From HGM04593 sp045654645 (GTDB lineage: Bacteria > Bacteroidota > Bacteroidia > Bacteroidales > Bacteroidaceae), in the NCBI GenBank assembly GCA_045654645.1, contig JAZONR010000063.1, positions 100,611 to 164,610 on the forward strand: a stretch of 64,000 nt of DNA, read 5' to 3'. Below, piece after piece: positions 17,608 through 28,900 of this stretch; the first letter of the stretch is position 1; every line of letters starts with the position of its first letter. A program made the position numbers and the translations under genes. Under the pieces are notes generated by a model that was given only the letters and a program-made list of their open reading frames with translations, was not told the origin of the DNA and ran no database searches.

Positions 17608-19887
17608 TTACTTATTCTTATTTACCATTGCATCAATGGCAGCAACTGCCGTAACATTGAGAATCTCCTGTACAGAGCTCTCGAAGTCAATAAAGTGAAT
17701 AGGCTTGTTCAATCCCATCTGGATGGGGCCGATAATCTCGACATCGGTACCAAGTGCCTGCATCATCTTATACGAAGAGCTTGCAGAGTTGAGATTGGGG
17801 AACACAAGTGTGTTCACCTCTTTGCCATAGAGTTTTGAGAAAGGATACATCTTATCGCGCAACTCGCTGTTCATCGCCACATTCACCTGTATCTCGCCAT
17901 CGATAGCCCAATCGGGGTAGGTTTCGTGCAGATGAGCTATAGCCTTCTTCACACGCTCGGCGCTGCCTCCCTGGTCGCTTCCAAAATTTGAATAGGAGGT
18001 CATTGCAATCACCGGCTCGCGATTAAAGAAACGCACAGCTTTCTCGGCAAGGCGAGCTATATCAATGAGCGTGGGAAGCTCGGGGGCACGATTAATGAGT
18101 GTATCGGCCACAAAATAGGTTCCTTTCTTGGAGTTAATGATGTGCATTGTGGCAAAGGTGCTGAAGCCTTCCTGCATACCGATAACCTCCTTGGCAACCT
18201 TAATTGTGTTTGAGTACTTGGTGTAGAGACCTGTTACAAAAGCATCGGCATCGCCGGTCTCAACCATCATCATACCAAAATAGTTGCGCTCGAACATTTT
18301 GTCATTAGCCTCTTCAAGGGTATAGCCCTCGCGCTGGCGTTTGTCGGCAAGTATCTGTGCATAGCGTTCGCGACGCAAATGCTCATTGGGATGACGAAGA
18401 TTTACCACTTCAATGCCTTCAAGGCTGAGACCAAGCTCGGCAGCAAGATTGGTAATCAGTTCATCATTACCCAACAGAATGGGCTGGCAGATGCCCTCCT
18501 CCTTGGCACGCACAGCAGCCTTCATCATTGATGGGTGAGCACCCTCGGCAAATACCACACGTTGTTGCTCGGTGCGGGCCATATCGTAGATTTGCTGTGT
18601 GAGTTTCGACTCGCGGCCCATAAACTCAAGCAGATGCTCCTTGTATTTATCCCAGTCGGTAATTGTTTTGCGCGCAACACCGCTTGCAATGGCAGCCTTG
18701 GCCACCGCAGTAGAGACCTCTACCAAAAGACGGGGATCGACAGGCTTTGGAATGAAGTAGTCGCGACCAAATGAGAGATGTCCCACTTTGTATACTTTGT
18801 TTACAATCTCGGGAACGGGCTGCTTTGCAAGGTTGGCAATTGCGTGCACGGCAGCCAACTTCATCTCCTCATTTATCGCTGTTGCTGCAACATCAAGGGC
18901 TCCACGGAAAATATAGGGGAAACCAATCACATTGTTGATTTGATTGGGATAGTCGCTGCGGCCGGTGCTCATAAGAACGTCGGGGCGGCACGATGTGGCA
19001 GCCTCATAGGTAATCTCGGGCTCGGGATTTGCAAGTGCAAACACAATGGGGTCTTTAGCCATTGAACGCACCATATCCTGAGACAGGACATTGCCCTTTG
19101 AAAGTCCCAGGAACACATCGGCATCCTTCACAGCCTCGGCGAGAGTCGTGATATCGGTTCGTGTAGTTGCAAACTCCAGCTTCTCGGGAGTAAGGTTGGT
19201 GCGCGATGTGCTTATTACACCGCGACTGTCGAGCATAACGACATTCTCTCGCTTAACGCCAAGTGCTATGTAGAGCTTTGTGCAAGAGATTGCTGCTGCG
19301 CCGGCACCATTAACAACAACCTTTACATCTTCTATTTTCTTACCATTCACCTCAAGAGCATTCAACAGACCCGCCGCAGAGATAATCGCTGTTCCGTGCT
19401 GGTCGTCGTGCATCACGGGAATATCGAGCTCTTCCTTCAAACGGCGCTCAATTTCAAAACATTCGGGAGCTTTGATATCCTCGAGATTTATACCACCAAA
19501 AGTGGGAGCTATAGCCTTAACAGCCTGAATAAACTTTTCAGGGTCCTGCTCATCAACCTCAATATCAAACACGTCAATTCCTGCATATATCTTGAACAGC
19601 AGACCCTTACCTTCCATAACCGGTTTGCCGGCAAGAGGGCCTATATTGCCAAGGCCAAGCACTGCTGTGCCATTTGAGATGACAGCAACAAGATTACCTT
19701 TATCGGTATATTTATAAGCATCCTGCGGATTGTCTTTAATCTCGAGACAGGGCTCGGCCACACCGGGCGAATAGGCCAACGAAAGGTCTGTTTGTGTGAA
19801 ATAGGGCTTTGTGGGTACTACCTCTATCTTTCCGGGACGGCGCCCCGCGTGGTAGTTCAATGCATCTTCTTTTGTAATTTTTGCCAT
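17608..19887 (-). CDS. maeB: NADP-dependent malic enzyme with phosphotransacetylase domain
   Basis: 759 residues, the usual size of MaeB fusions. The N-terminal malic-enzyme part has SLAYSPGVAEPC, the dinucleotide loop VVVNGAGAAAISC and FALANPEPEI. The C-terminal third is a PTA/PTB domain (VFAEGAHPSMMKAA onwards), usually a regulatory rather than catalytic module in this family. It makes pyruvate and NADPH from malate. It is third in the run dapA-TIGR02757-maeB, 47 bp after the second gene. Confidence 0.95.
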   Translation of the reverse strand: MAKITKEDALNYHAGRRPGKIEVVPTKPYFTQTDLSLAYSPGVAEPCLEIKDNPQDAYKYTDKGNLVAVISNGTAVLGLGNIGPLAGKPVMEGKGLLFKIYAGIDVFDIEVDEQDPEKFIQAVKAIAPTFGGINLEDIKAPECFEIERRLKEELDIPVMHDDQHGTAIISAAGLLNALEVNGKKIEDVKVVVNGAGAAAISCTKLYIALGVKRENVVMLDSRGVISTSRTNLTPEKLEFATTRTDITTLAEAVKDADVFLGLSKGNVLSQDMVRSMAKDPIVFALANPEPEITYEAATSCRPDVLMSTGRSDYPNQINNVIGFPYIFRGALDVAATAINEEMKLAAVHAIANLAKQPVPEIVNKVYKVGHLSFGRDYFIPKPVDPRLLVEVSTAVAKAAIASGVARKTITDWDKYKEHLLEFMGRESKLTQQIYDMARTEQQRVVFAEGAHPSMMKAAVRAKEEGICQPILLGNDELITNLAAELGLSLEGIEVVNLRHPNEHLRRERYAQILADKRQREGYTLEEANDKMFERNYFGMMMVETGDADAFVTGLYTKYSNTIKVAKEVIGMQEGFSTFATMHIINSKKGTYFVADTLINRAPELPTLIDIARLAEKAVRFFNREPVIAMTSYSNFGSDQGGSAERVKKAIAHLHETYPDWAIDGEIQVNVAMNSELRDKMYPFSKLYGKEVNTLVFPNLNSASSSYKMMQALGTDVEIIGPIQMGLNKPIHFIDFESSVQEILNVTAVAAIDAMVNKNK

Positions 19888-19934
19888 TGTTTTTATCCTT
19901 GTTTGGATTTATCTTATTAATATTCTTTTCTTTC

Positions 19935-20702
19935 CTAATCTTCGATAAACGAATCGCCGGCCTCGCCCACGCCGAATAGCGCGAAATCATATTTAACAGG
20001 GTCTTGGGGCGAAAGAAGGCGCAATCTGGAGGTGAGTTCCTCAACCGTGCGACGGTCGTTTTGAGTGCGGGTTACCAGGCCAAGCGCGCGGGCCGTGCGT
20101 GCAACGTGCACATCAATGGGCATCATCAGCTCTGCCGGCGAAGGGGAATTCCAGATGCCTATGTCCACCACTCCATCCTTTCTGCACAGCCAACGCAGCA
20201 TCATATGCATACGTTTGCAGGCCGATGCGGGCCTGCCCTTGCGTGGCACAGGGTTGCTTATATGCCTTGTCTCCACCCCACCATTGGCAATTGCCATCTC
20301 GCTGCGCAAATGCTCAATGCCTTCCCACGGCGAGCAACCGCAGAAAAGCGCCTCCATAGTGCCGTATATGCTGTATATTCTATGCAATCCGCGACATATA
20401 TATTTAAAATCGCGAACGAAAAAGGTGCGATGGATATTCTCACTGTCATTGAGCCGCTCCCAAGCACCACTCATAACATAGTCAAATGGAGCAGAGCCCA
20501 TAATGCCGTGCAACATACGGTTACCCGATGCAAGTATCATCTTGCGGTTGCCCCAGGCAATCACCGATGCAAGCAGAGCTGCAATCTCAATATCTTCGCG
20601 ACGAGAGAAGGAGCGGGGGAAACTAATGGGGTCGTTCTCTATGAATGAGGGGGTATTATATTGCGCAACCTTCTCATTAAGCAGGGACCTTAGCTTCTCC
20701 AT
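19935..20702 (-). CDS. TIGR02757 (DUF2400) family protein
   Basis: A 255-residue conserved protein of unknown function, common in Bacteroidetes. Typical features are FPRSFSRREDIEIAALLASVIAWGNRKMI near the start, the RPASACKRMHMMLRWLCRKDG segment and MPIDVHVARTARALGL, which recalls helix-hairpin-helix glycosylase-like folds. It starts 7 bp after dapA and probably shares its transcript. A link to base-excision repair is a guess from fold resemblance only. Confidence 0.85.
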   Translation of the reverse strand: MEKLRSLLNEKVAQYNTPSFIENDPISFPRSFSRREDIEIAALLASVIAWGNRKMILASGNRMLHGIMGSAPFDYVMSGAWERLNDSENIHRTFFVRDFKYICRGLHRIYSIYGTMEALFCGCSPWEGIEHLRSEMAIANGGVETRHISNPVPRKGRPASACKRMHMMLRWLCRKDGVVDIGIWNSPSPAELMMPIDVHVARTARALGLVTRTQNDRRTVEELTSRLRLLSPQDPVKYDFALFGVGEAGDSFIED

Positions 20703-20709
20703 ATCAAAT

Positions 20710-21588
20710 TCAAAGTGCTGTTATTGCCTGCTGAAGGTCGCTATAGGTATCATCACAAGCCGGCACAAGCGGCAAACGCAACACATTCTCTATGCGACCG
20801 TGTATATTGAGAAGCGCCTTAATACCCGATGGGTTGCCATCAACAAAAATAAGCTGGAAAAGTTCGTTGAGCCTATCGTGCTGGTCGCGGGCATCTCCAA
20901 TTCGTTTCTCCTGCATTGCCCTGACAAGAGCAATCATCTCCTTGGGATATGCGTTTCCAAAAACAGATATGACACCAACACCACCGGCCTCCATAATATC
21001 TACGGTGAGACTGTCATCGCCCGAGAAGACGTCAAAGCCCTCGGGCAAAGCAGCTATCAACTCCCTCACCTGTGCAAGATTACCCGATGCGGCCTTGTAG
21101 CCAACAATATTGGGGCACTCTTTTGCCAGGCGCACCACTGTGGAAGGGAGAATATTCACACCTGTGCGACCGGGAACATTGTACATATAAATGGGAAGGT
21201 CTGTAGCCTGGGCAATAGCTTTGTAGTGCTGATACACTCCTTCTTGAACGGGTTTATTATAATAGGGAGCAACCGACAGAATAGCATCTATGCCGGTGAG
21301 GTCCTCACTCTTAAGCTCCTCAACTACATTGCGAGTGCAGTTACCGCCAAAGCCCACCATAATGGGCATACGGCCATCAACCTGTTTTATGATGCGCTTT
21401 CGAATCTCACGTTTCTCCTCGTTTGTTAGTGTGGGGGTTTCACCTGTAGTACCAAGAACACACAAAAAGTCGGTACCGCAATCGAGATGCATCTGCACCA
21501 GTGATTCAAGCGCTGCATAATCCACTTCGCCCTCCTTGTCAAAAGGAGTTACAATGGCAACGCCCATTCCTTTGAATTCTTTACGCAT
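20710..21588 (-). CDS. dapA: 4-hydroxy-tetrahydrodipicolinate synthase
   Basis: DapA condenses pyruvate and aspartate semialdehyde in lysine/diaminopimelate synthesis. It has GTTGETPTLT, the catalytic Tyr in YNVPGRTGVN and the Schiff-base Lys in GYKAASGN. I chose the ATG at 21588 (292 residues); the longer frame begins with TTG inside the -7 promoter region. First gene of a likely dapA-TIGR02757-maeB operon. Confidence 0.96.
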   Translation of the reverse strand: MRKEFKGMGVAIVTPFDKEGEVDYAALESLVQMHLDCGTDFLCVLGTTGETPTLTNEEKREIRKRIIKQVDGRMPIMVGFGGNCTRNVVEELKSEDLTGIDAILSVAPYYNKPVQEGVYQHYKAIAQATDLPIYMYNVPGRTGVNILPSTVVRLAKECPNIVGYKAASGNLAQVRELIAALPEGFDVFSGDDSLTVDIMEAGGVGVISVFGNAYPKEMIALVRAMQEKRIGDARDQHDRLNELFQLIFVDGNPSGIKALLNIHGRIENVLRLPLVPACDDTYSDLQQAITAL

Positions 21589-21612
21589 TTTTTTAAAATT
21601 ATTTTCAGTTTG

Positions 21613-21620
21613 CAAAATTA
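21613..21620 (-). promoter_or_regulatory. -7 box of dapA
   Basis: TAATTTTG on the minus strand, 25 bases before the ATG. The -33 position (20 bases upstream) reads TTTT, a weak match. Confidence 0.5.
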
Positions 21621-21754
21621 CATCAAATTTTGCTATTATTAAAAATAATGGTGTTTATATTTATTAAAAAAAGGTTACGCCGATGCAATGTAAACATCGG
21701 CGTTTTGCCTAATCATTTTTTGGGGCACGTTAGATGCTCTCCATTACTCAACAA

Positions 21755-23752
21755 TCACCGCAGCATTGCGAGAAACTCATCCTCGCTCACAAGGCGAACA
21801 CCCATCTTCTGAGCCTTTTCGAGTTTAGAAGGCCCCATATTCTCGCCCGCAAGGATAAACGACGTCGATTTGCTGACGCTGCCCACATTCTTGCCACCGT
21901 TGCGCTCTATCATCTCCTTGTACTCATCGCGCGAATGATGAGTGAAGACACCGCTGATAACAATGCTTTGTCCCTTGAGAAGATCGGTGCGACCGACAAC
22001 CTGCTCCTCTTCAACCTCAAACTTAAGACCTGCTGCCTTGAGACGCTCCACAAGCTCCACATTGGCTGCATTTGCAAAGAAACCGCGCACCGCGCCGGCA
22101 ATGCGCTCACCAATTTCATCAACGGCTGTAAGCTGCTCAAACGTTGCTGCCATCAACGCATCAATATTCCCAAAGGAACGAGCAAGACGCTTGGCAACTG
22201 TTGCACCAACAAAACGTATTCCCAAAGCAAAAAGCACCCTTTCAAAAGGAACCTGAAGGGAGGCAACTGCTGCTCCCACGATATTAAGGGCCGATTTTTC
22301 ACCCATACGCGGAAGGAACATAAGGTCCTCGGGCTGCAAAGAATAGATATCGGCAATATCCTTTATCAGGCCATAGTTGAAGAGTTGTTCTATTGTCTCG
22401 GGGCCAATAGAGTCGATATTCATTGCATCGCGCGACACAAAATGCTCAATGCGCCCCTTTATCTGCGGTGCACAGCCTGTCTCATTGGGACAGTAGTGGG
22501 CAGCCTCTCCATCAGTGCGCACAAGGGGTGTGCCACATTCGGGACACTGTTTTATGAAAACAACCTTCTCGCCAAGCATAAAACGCGCATCCACATCAAC
22601 ACCGGTAATCTTTGGGATTATCTCACCACCCTTCTCAACATAAACCATATCTCCTATGTGAAGGTCGAGTTTCTCTATTATATCGGCATTGTGCAGCGAG
22701 GCACGTTTCACCACTGTGCCCGACAGTTGCACGGGGTCGAGGTTGGCTACGGGGGTTACAACACCTGTGCGGCCAACCTGATAGGTTACCTCATTGAGAC
22801 GTGTAACTGCGCGCTCGGCCTGAAACTTGTAGGCAATGGCCCAACGTGGCGACTTTGCCGTGTAGCCCAGGTTTTTCTGCTGTCGCAGCGAGTTCACCTT
22901 CAACACAATGCCGTCTGTGGCAAAAGGAAGGTTGTGGCGAGCCTCATCCATCTCATCAATGAAGGCAAAAACCTCATCTATGGTGCGGCATTTGCGTGTG
23001 GTATCGGAGACTTTGAAACCCCATTCTTTGGCAGCCTGCAGGTTTTCATAGTGTCCTTCGGCCGGAAGTGCATCGCCCAACATAAAATAGAGATAGGCAT
23101 CGAGCGAACGCTTGGCAACTATTGCAGAATCCTGCAACTTGAGTGTTCCCGATGCTGCATTGCGCGGGTTGGCAAAAAGCGGCTCACCGGCACGCTCACG
23201 TTCTTCGTTCAAGCGGCTGAAGACCTCCCAGGGCATAAGCACCTCGCCACGTATCTCAAACTCTGCCGGATAACCGCTGCCGGCAAGCACCAACGGCACA
23301 CTGCGTATTGTGCGCACATTGGCGGTTACATCATCACCCTTCTCGCCATCGCCACGTGTTACCGCGCGTTCGAGTTTTCCATCCACATAAGTGAGGGAGA
23401 TTGATGTGCCGTCAAACTTCAGTTCGCAGCAAATCTCGAACTCCTCGTTCAATGTGCGCTGTACACGCTCAAAAAAATCGGCCACCTCGCCCTTGGAATA
23501 GGTGTTGCCGAGCGACAGCATTGGATACTTGTGCTGCACCTGGCGGAACTCTTTGGTTATATCGCTTCCCACACGCAAAGTTGGCGAGTTGGGGTCATAC
23601 ATATCGGGATGCAGCGCCTCCAACTCCTGCAACTCACGCAAAAGCATATCAAACTCAAAGTCGCCGATTATAGGCGAATTGAGTACATAATAGCGATGGT
23701 TATGTTCGTGAAGTTCTTTCCGAAGTTCAATTATACGTTCTTTAGGGGTCAT
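21755..23752 (-). CDS. ligA: NAD-dependent DNA ligase
   Basis: 665 residues from the ATG at 23752 (MTPKERIIELRKELHEHNHRYY). A longer frame would add a 28-residue hydrophobic leader and is rejected. Present: adenylation site KFDG (CCELKFDGTS), OB fold, four-cysteine zinc finger (CPECGTPLV to CPNETGC), helix-hairpin-helix repeats and a C-terminal BRCT domain. The gene directly borders the phage-like element and appears intact, so the element did not disrupt it. Confidence 0.97.
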   Translation of the reverse strand: MTPKERIIELRKELHEHNHRYYVLNSPIIGDFEFDMLLRELQELEALHPDMYDPNSPTLRVGSDITKEFRQVQHKYPMLSLGNTYSKGEVADFFERVQRTLNEEFEICCELKFDGTSISLTYVDGKLERAVTRGDGEKGDDVTANVRTIRSVPLVLAGSGYPAEFEIRGEVLMPWEVFSRLNEERERAGEPLFANPRNAASGTLKLQDSAIVAKRSLDAYLYFMLGDALPAEGHYENLQAAKEWGFKVSDTTRKCRTIDEVFAFIDEMDEARHNLPFATDGIVLKVNSLRQQKNLGYTAKSPRWAIAYKFQAERAVTRLNEVTYQVGRTGVVTPVANLDPVQLSGTVVKRASLHNADIIEKLDLHIGDMVYVEKGGEIIPKITGVDVDARFMLGEKVVFIKQCPECGTPLVRTDGEAAHYCPNETGCAPQIKGRIEHFVSRDAMNIDSIGPETIEQLFNYGLIKDIADIYSLQPEDLMFLPRMGEKSALNIVGAAVASLQVPFERVLFALGIRFVGATVAKRLARSFGNIDALMAATFEQLTAVDEIGERIAGAVRGFFANAANVELVERLKAAGLKFEVEEEQVVGRTDLLKGQSIVISGVFTHHSRDEYKEMIERNGGKNVGSVSKSTSFILAGENMGPSKLEKAQKMGVRLVSEDEFLAMLR

Positions 23753-23792
23753 AGTTTTCTTAATTTCAGCCACGAAGATACAAAGAAATAAC

Positions 23793-23830
23793 AAAAAAAT
23801 GAAGAGTGAATTCGCGAAATCACTCTTCAT
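23793..23830 (-). terminator. Terminator at the end of the portal operon
   Basis: Stem ATGAAGAGTG/CACTCTTCAT (23799-23808 and 23821-23830), followed on the minus strand by seven T (A-run 23793-23799). It stops the element's leftward transcript before ligA. The 80 bases between it and the portal stop hold no recognisable att or gene. Confidence 0.75.
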
Positions 23831-23911
23831 TAACAAACAGCACCTTGCCTTACCCTAAGAGAGAGACCTTAAAGCCACACAAGCAGCCGAAAGGATTTTC
23901 TGTGAGTTTTT

Positions 23912-25948
23912 TCACTTACGGCCATTATATAAACTCTCGGACTCACCCACACCATTAACCGAAGCGGGCGAAAGAGCGGGTTGTTCACTCTGCTGCTCCG
24001 ACAGAGCGGGTTGCCGTATTCCTGATTGCCCGCCCTCGCCAAGTTGCTCTCCCTGCAACTGTGCAAGCAACTCGGTTGGGATACCCTGTGGTGCCTGCCC
24101 TGCAGCCATAGCCTCCTCGTTGCGTTTAATGGCTTCGAGTATCTTGGTGGCAAAGGGGTAGGAGGAGTTCTCGAGCATTGTCTTCACATCAAGGGCATTG
24201 GCACGGAAAAGTTCCATAAGGAAGTCATTGGCAAGCATCTGATAAGCGGGAGTGTTGTAGCCTTCTGATATTGTAATATCGAGCTCACACTCTTGCACCT
24301 TCTTGGGGTCGTACCACTTAGCTTCCTCGCTATACTGCGAACCGGCAAGGTCTATGTAACGATTCTCGGTGTAGAATTGCTGTAAGGTTTTCATCACCTT
24401 GGCATCGCGTCGTCGTCGGAAGGTCCTGAAACCGTCGAACAAGCCTTTTAGGTTAAGCGATGAGTTCTGCACCTGCTGGGCATAGAGAGAAGCGGGGGTT
24501 CCGGCTCTTGGAGACTGGCCCTGCATTGCCGAATTCACTCCCGATATCTCATTAATGAGGCGCAACTGAAGATTCAACAGTTCAAAATCGCCGGCCACAG
24601 CAGCCCCGCTGTTGTATTGCCGCACCACTCCGTCAATGCTTTGCCCGGGCTTGAGCTTTACAAAAAGAACTCCGTTATAGCGCACATATTCATCAATCAC
24701 CTCCTCGCGCGACATACTTTCGAAAGCATCGTCATCGACAACCAACACGCCTTTGGATGATGTGCCGCGAATGAAGTCTATGAGCGTGGCTGTGCGGTTT
24801 ATTGCACGTTGCTGGTCAATGAACATCTCCACAAAATTACCAAGACGGCCTTGCACCAATGGAAAGAGATGAAGAACATAGTTGTGCTCACCGTGCCAAT
24901 AGGGGCTGCGCCCCTCCTGCAGCACATCACCTGCAGGCGACATATAGCGATAGTACCAGTAGCGCTCTGTGGCGAAGCTGTAGTCTATGAGAAGCAGCTC
25001 CTCTTGGGGAACGCCACGTTGCGCCCCTTCGTCTCGGCGACGGCTATTCTCGGCATCGAGGGCTGCACGGCTCTTTTCGTCATAGGGGAGATAGCCCCAG
25101 GTGCCTCGTTGATCATCATTCCACAAATAGGCGTCGCGCGACTCGAGCTTCCACCCAAGGATTACACGACAAAGGTCGCGACGCGAAGCTGTGTAAAAGG
25201 AGAGGTTGCGAGCCTCATCGCCCTGCATTGCACGGCCGGTGTAGAGATTGGAAGCCACATCGCCATAGATAGTGCGCAAGCGCTCTTTCTGCGCAGGAGT
25301 GTGGCCAAAATGAGAGAGGACATCGTCGAGCGGCAGGTCGAACAGCTCGCCGATGCAAGTGATATCCCACATTCGCACATCCTCGAGGTTTGTATTGAAG
25401 AAAAGCCGTGAAGGATTTACACTGTGGACCCAAACGTCGCGTTTAGCCTTTGAGGGGTTTACGCCATATTCAATCCTTTGGGCAGTCATTCCACCATTGA
25501 GAAGCATACGCATAGAGTCGGAATCGAGTTCCTCAAGCTCATTAATATCGTGAACATACTCTATGGCAACGGACATCATCTCGCCCACGCGAGACTCGCT
25601 TTGGTCGCGCGCGATGCACACCGGACGCATAAGATTCTGGCGCAACTGTCCATCGATGTTACTGAGGATGGGCGCTATCATATTATTCTTCAGCGGCACC
25701 TTGCCGTTTTTCTTAATGAGCTCGCCTTCGGTTATCTGTGCAAGAGTATCGGGGTCGGTAACAACATCACCCCACTGGTCGCCATAGCTATACATAAGGC
25801 TCCGCCGTAGTTTGCGGCGGGCCTCATCAAGAGCATACCAACAGGCAGCACACTCCCCAAGAAAATCTATGGCACTGCCATACTCTTTTGGAGCAGAGGG
25901 TTCCACCCTTGCGGTAGCCTTAACACGTTTATCAAGAAATTTGTTCAT
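23912..25948 (-). CDS. Phage portal protein (P22/crAss-like type)
   Basis: 678 residues. The portal ring is the DNA gate of the head and binds the terminase. The long helical sequence has the podovirus portal hallmarks: QWGDVVTDPDTLAQ near the start, LKNNMIAPILSNIDGQLRQN, YYRYMSPAGDVLQEG, FIDQQRAINRTATLIDFI and LQLRLINEISGVNSAMQG. Its last ~60 residues are a low-complexity Gln/Glu/Pro tail (SEQQSEQPALSPA). It is the last gene of the leftward early-right operon, 12 bp after the 1494-residue gene, and ends in a terminator. Being last and far from terL is an unusual order. Confidence 0.85.
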   Translation of the reverse strand: MNKFLDKRVKATARVEPSAPKEYGSAIDFLGECAACWYALDEARRKLRRSLMYSYGDQWGDVVTDPDTLAQITEGELIKKNGKVPLKNNMIAPILSNIDGQLRQNLMRPVCIARDQSESRVGEMMSVAIEYVHDINELEELDSDSMRMLLNGGMTAQRIEYGVNPSKAKRDVWVHSVNPSRLFFNTNLEDVRMWDITCIGELFDLPLDDVLSHFGHTPAQKERLRTIYGDVASNLYTGRAMQGDEARNLSFYTASRRDLCRVILGWKLESRDAYLWNDDQRGTWGYLPYDEKSRAALDAENSRRRDEGAQRGVPQEELLLIDYSFATERYWYYRYMSPAGDVLQEGRSPYWHGEHNYVLHLFPLVQGRLGNFVEMFIDQQRAINRTATLIDFIRGTSSKGVLVVDDDAFESMSREEVIDEYVRYNGVLFVKLKPGQSIDGVVRQYNSGAAVAGDFELLNLQLRLINEISGVNSAMQGQSPRAGTPASLYAQQVQNSSLNLKGLFDGFRTFRRRRDAKVMKTLQQFYTENRYIDLAGSQYSEEAKWYDPKKVQECELDITISEGYNTPAYQMLANDFLMELFRANALDVKTMLENSSYPFATKILEAIKRNEEAMAAGQAPQGIPTELLAQLQGEQLGEGGQSGIRQPALSEQQSEQPALSPASVNGVGESESLYNGRK

Positions 25949-25960
25949 CGCATCAGTCTA

Positions 25961-28900
25961 TTAGTTTTTGTTATCGGGGTCGAGTTTGAAATTGGGGAAT
26001 ATTTTTTTCAAATCCTCATAGTTCTTTTCTCTCTTTCGCTTGTCTTTGCGTTCCTGGAGCCACTCCTTGAAACGGTCATATCCATAGCCCCAATGATGGT
26101 CATAATTGCCATAATTGTTCACCTTCTGCAAATTTTCAATCTCACGTTCAAGGCGGTCGGACGACTCCCATTCATAGTCGGCCCTCTCGAGAGGAGATAG
26201 CTCGCTGCGGCGTGGACGCTTGAAATCTTTATCGAAATGCAACTTATTATCGGTAACATTGTTCTGCATCCAGCGATAGATTACATCGAGCGGACCGGTG
26301 AAATATTTCTTCAGGTCGTCAAACTTTTTAATAACCATCTGTCTGTCTCGTGGCACATCTTCGGTATCTCCGGCAAGGAACTCCCTATTGTGGTTGCTTA
26401 TGCCATAACGTCCTTCAACATTGCGGGCTTCAACATTGCCACTGAAAGAGAGGTTCTTGTGTGTGAGGCGGTAGATGATATACTCATCGACCGAGGGAAA
26501 GCGCAGCTTGAACTCACGCGGAGCAAACCCATATTGTTGCTTAAACACCTTGTCGATAGCGCCTGCGGCATCAAAGGATGGAACCTCGCGCTTTGATTTC
26601 TCAAGAGCCTTAATCACATTAATAGCTTCATTATAGGACTGACCGAGGCGGGTATTGACAGCCATAAGATTGAGCGACACAGCCTTGGAGAAGCCCTCAT
26701 AATCCTGAATCACATTCTGCAGCACTCCCGACATCTGCCTTGCGTTGTTGGGACTAATGAAGAAGCTTCTGTCGAGAAGAATCTTCTTGTTCTTGTTATC
26801 GTAGCGGCAAGCAATATTCGCATCCGACACAATCTCCACAGGCAATGTAGCGAGTTCGGGATAGGTTGCAAAGAACGAGGGCTCGTGAAGAACATCGCGC
26901 AAATTCATTCCCTTGGGAAAAGAGATATGAGCATCTTTTATGCGACCCCACAGAAAGAAATCATTATGATCCCAACTGTCGATTGGCACCTCGCGAAGCT
27001 CCTGATAACGCTTGGCAAGTTTCTCATCGGTGCGAAGCAGCGAGTTATAGAGTTGGTCATTTACACGCAATCTATTATCGGGCATCTCCATACGCCACAT
27101 CTCATCGGGACCCAGTTCCCAGCCGGTGAGCTGCTTGATTAGGCGAGGCGACTCACCGCGTTGGTGCATAGCCTTGGCACTGGCAAGATTTACATCAACA
27201 TCGCGCCCCTCATAGTAGGCAAGATTATTTGCTCCTTTCTCGCCAATAAAGCGAAAGTGGTCATCACCTTTTTGGTTTCTGATGAACTCATCTGTGGTAT
27301 TCCAGCGACGGCGAAAAGTCTCCTGCATATCTTCGGGCATAAGTTCATAGTGGCGATAGGCCTTGTGGTCATAGAGCTCATTGGGGGTGCGTCTCAGGTA
27401 GTTGCCCTCTTTGAGTCGCGCACGCACATCATCGGCATAGGCAGCACGGTCGCTGTATGTCCTTTCATCCATCTTTGCAGCTTCAAAGCCACCAAAGACA
27501 CGCTTGCGGTAATCGGCAGGAGCCACATTTTTGCTTATATACTTGGCGTGCTGCCTGATGAGACCGATAAGGTCCTGCTCTGTGATGCGGCGATTGCGCC
27601 CTGTATATATATTAAGACGCAAAAGTGAGCCTCGGATAAAATCCTTGAAACTAGTCTTTAGAGAACGTTCCTCGCTTGTGAGGTTAGCCTTCTCGGAAAG
27701 TTCGGCAAGATACTCCTCAATGGAGATATACATATTCTTAAAGCGTCTGTACTTTGAATGTACCCTCTCAATACCCTCACGCACATCGGGCGATGCCTTG
27801 CGGTAAACCTCTTCGAGAAAGGTGTTCAGGTGGTTACCAAAAAGCTTGTTAAAACCATCGTGAGCAACAGTCTCGTGTACAAAAGTCTTCTCAAGTTCCT
27901 CTACCGAAGCAATGTTGGGAAGGTTGATGGTGATGCGTCCCTTGGAGTCGAGCCAACCGAGCGACATTACCCTGTTGTTATAATTAGCCACATCATACTT
28001 GTCATTGGCATCGGGCAATGGAATTTCTCGTTCATCGCTAATAAAATCTACCTTTGCATTGAATTTATCGGCCAGTTTCTGCGCTACTTCTTTGTAGTTC
28101 TCAATCTCGGTCCTTGTTATATTGTTCCCTTCATAGTTCCACACATATTCCGGGTCGCCTTCATCTTCAATCTCAATTGGTTTCTCTTTGAAGTTGCCAC
28201 TGCCCGAAGGGCCCTGCTTCTCGGGGTGGGCGCGATAGAAGTCCTGCACCTCGTTGTGCTTGACCTCATCGTTGCTCATTCCCTTGTAGGGGCTATCGGC
28301 GGCAAGAGCAGCAAGCTGTTGTTTGCGAACCTCGTCGGTGCCCTTTTTAAGAGTTTCAACCTCGCGGCGCACAAAATGCTCATAGGCATTGAGCGCTGCA
28401 TTCTCGGCTTCGTTGCACATATAGAACGGCTCATTGATTTTGGTGAGCAACGCTCCTTCCTGAAGGCCATAATCACTCTCAAGAGCACGTCGTTTGTCGG
28501 CAAGCATCTGCACCATTCCTGTCTGCTCGTATGTAGAGCGCTCAAGAATATCATTCACAGCACCCTCTTCCCAGGGAGCAAGAGGCTCCTTCTTGGCACG
28601 GCGATAGAGAATTGATGCAAGGTCATCGGCTGCTATACCCTTCTCCTGTGCATAGAGTCCTGCCTGACGCAAGAAGTTTTGCGAATCTACACCCTGAAGC
28701 AACTCATTCTCAAAGGCCGAAATTCGGTTTCTTCTTATATTGGCACACTCAACAAGCATCTTGTTATATGCAACACCCGAGTGGGGATAGATATTGCGCT
28801 CCAAAAGCCTGCCTTCGGCATCGAAGGTATTGAGCACCCAACGCCCCGAAGAGTTCTTGTAGGCCCTGTAATCGAAGGGCACAGGCGGTGTCGATGTAAC

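Noticed and set aside
21734..23404. 556-codon open frame on the plus strand opposite ligA
   Set aside because: It is an antisense shadow of the well-conserved ligase gene; its Cys/His-rich translation shows no domain and it has no promoter.
23831..23911. Left attachment site of the element
   Set aside because: I compared this gap with the right edge (44397-44476) and found no direct repeat of useful length.
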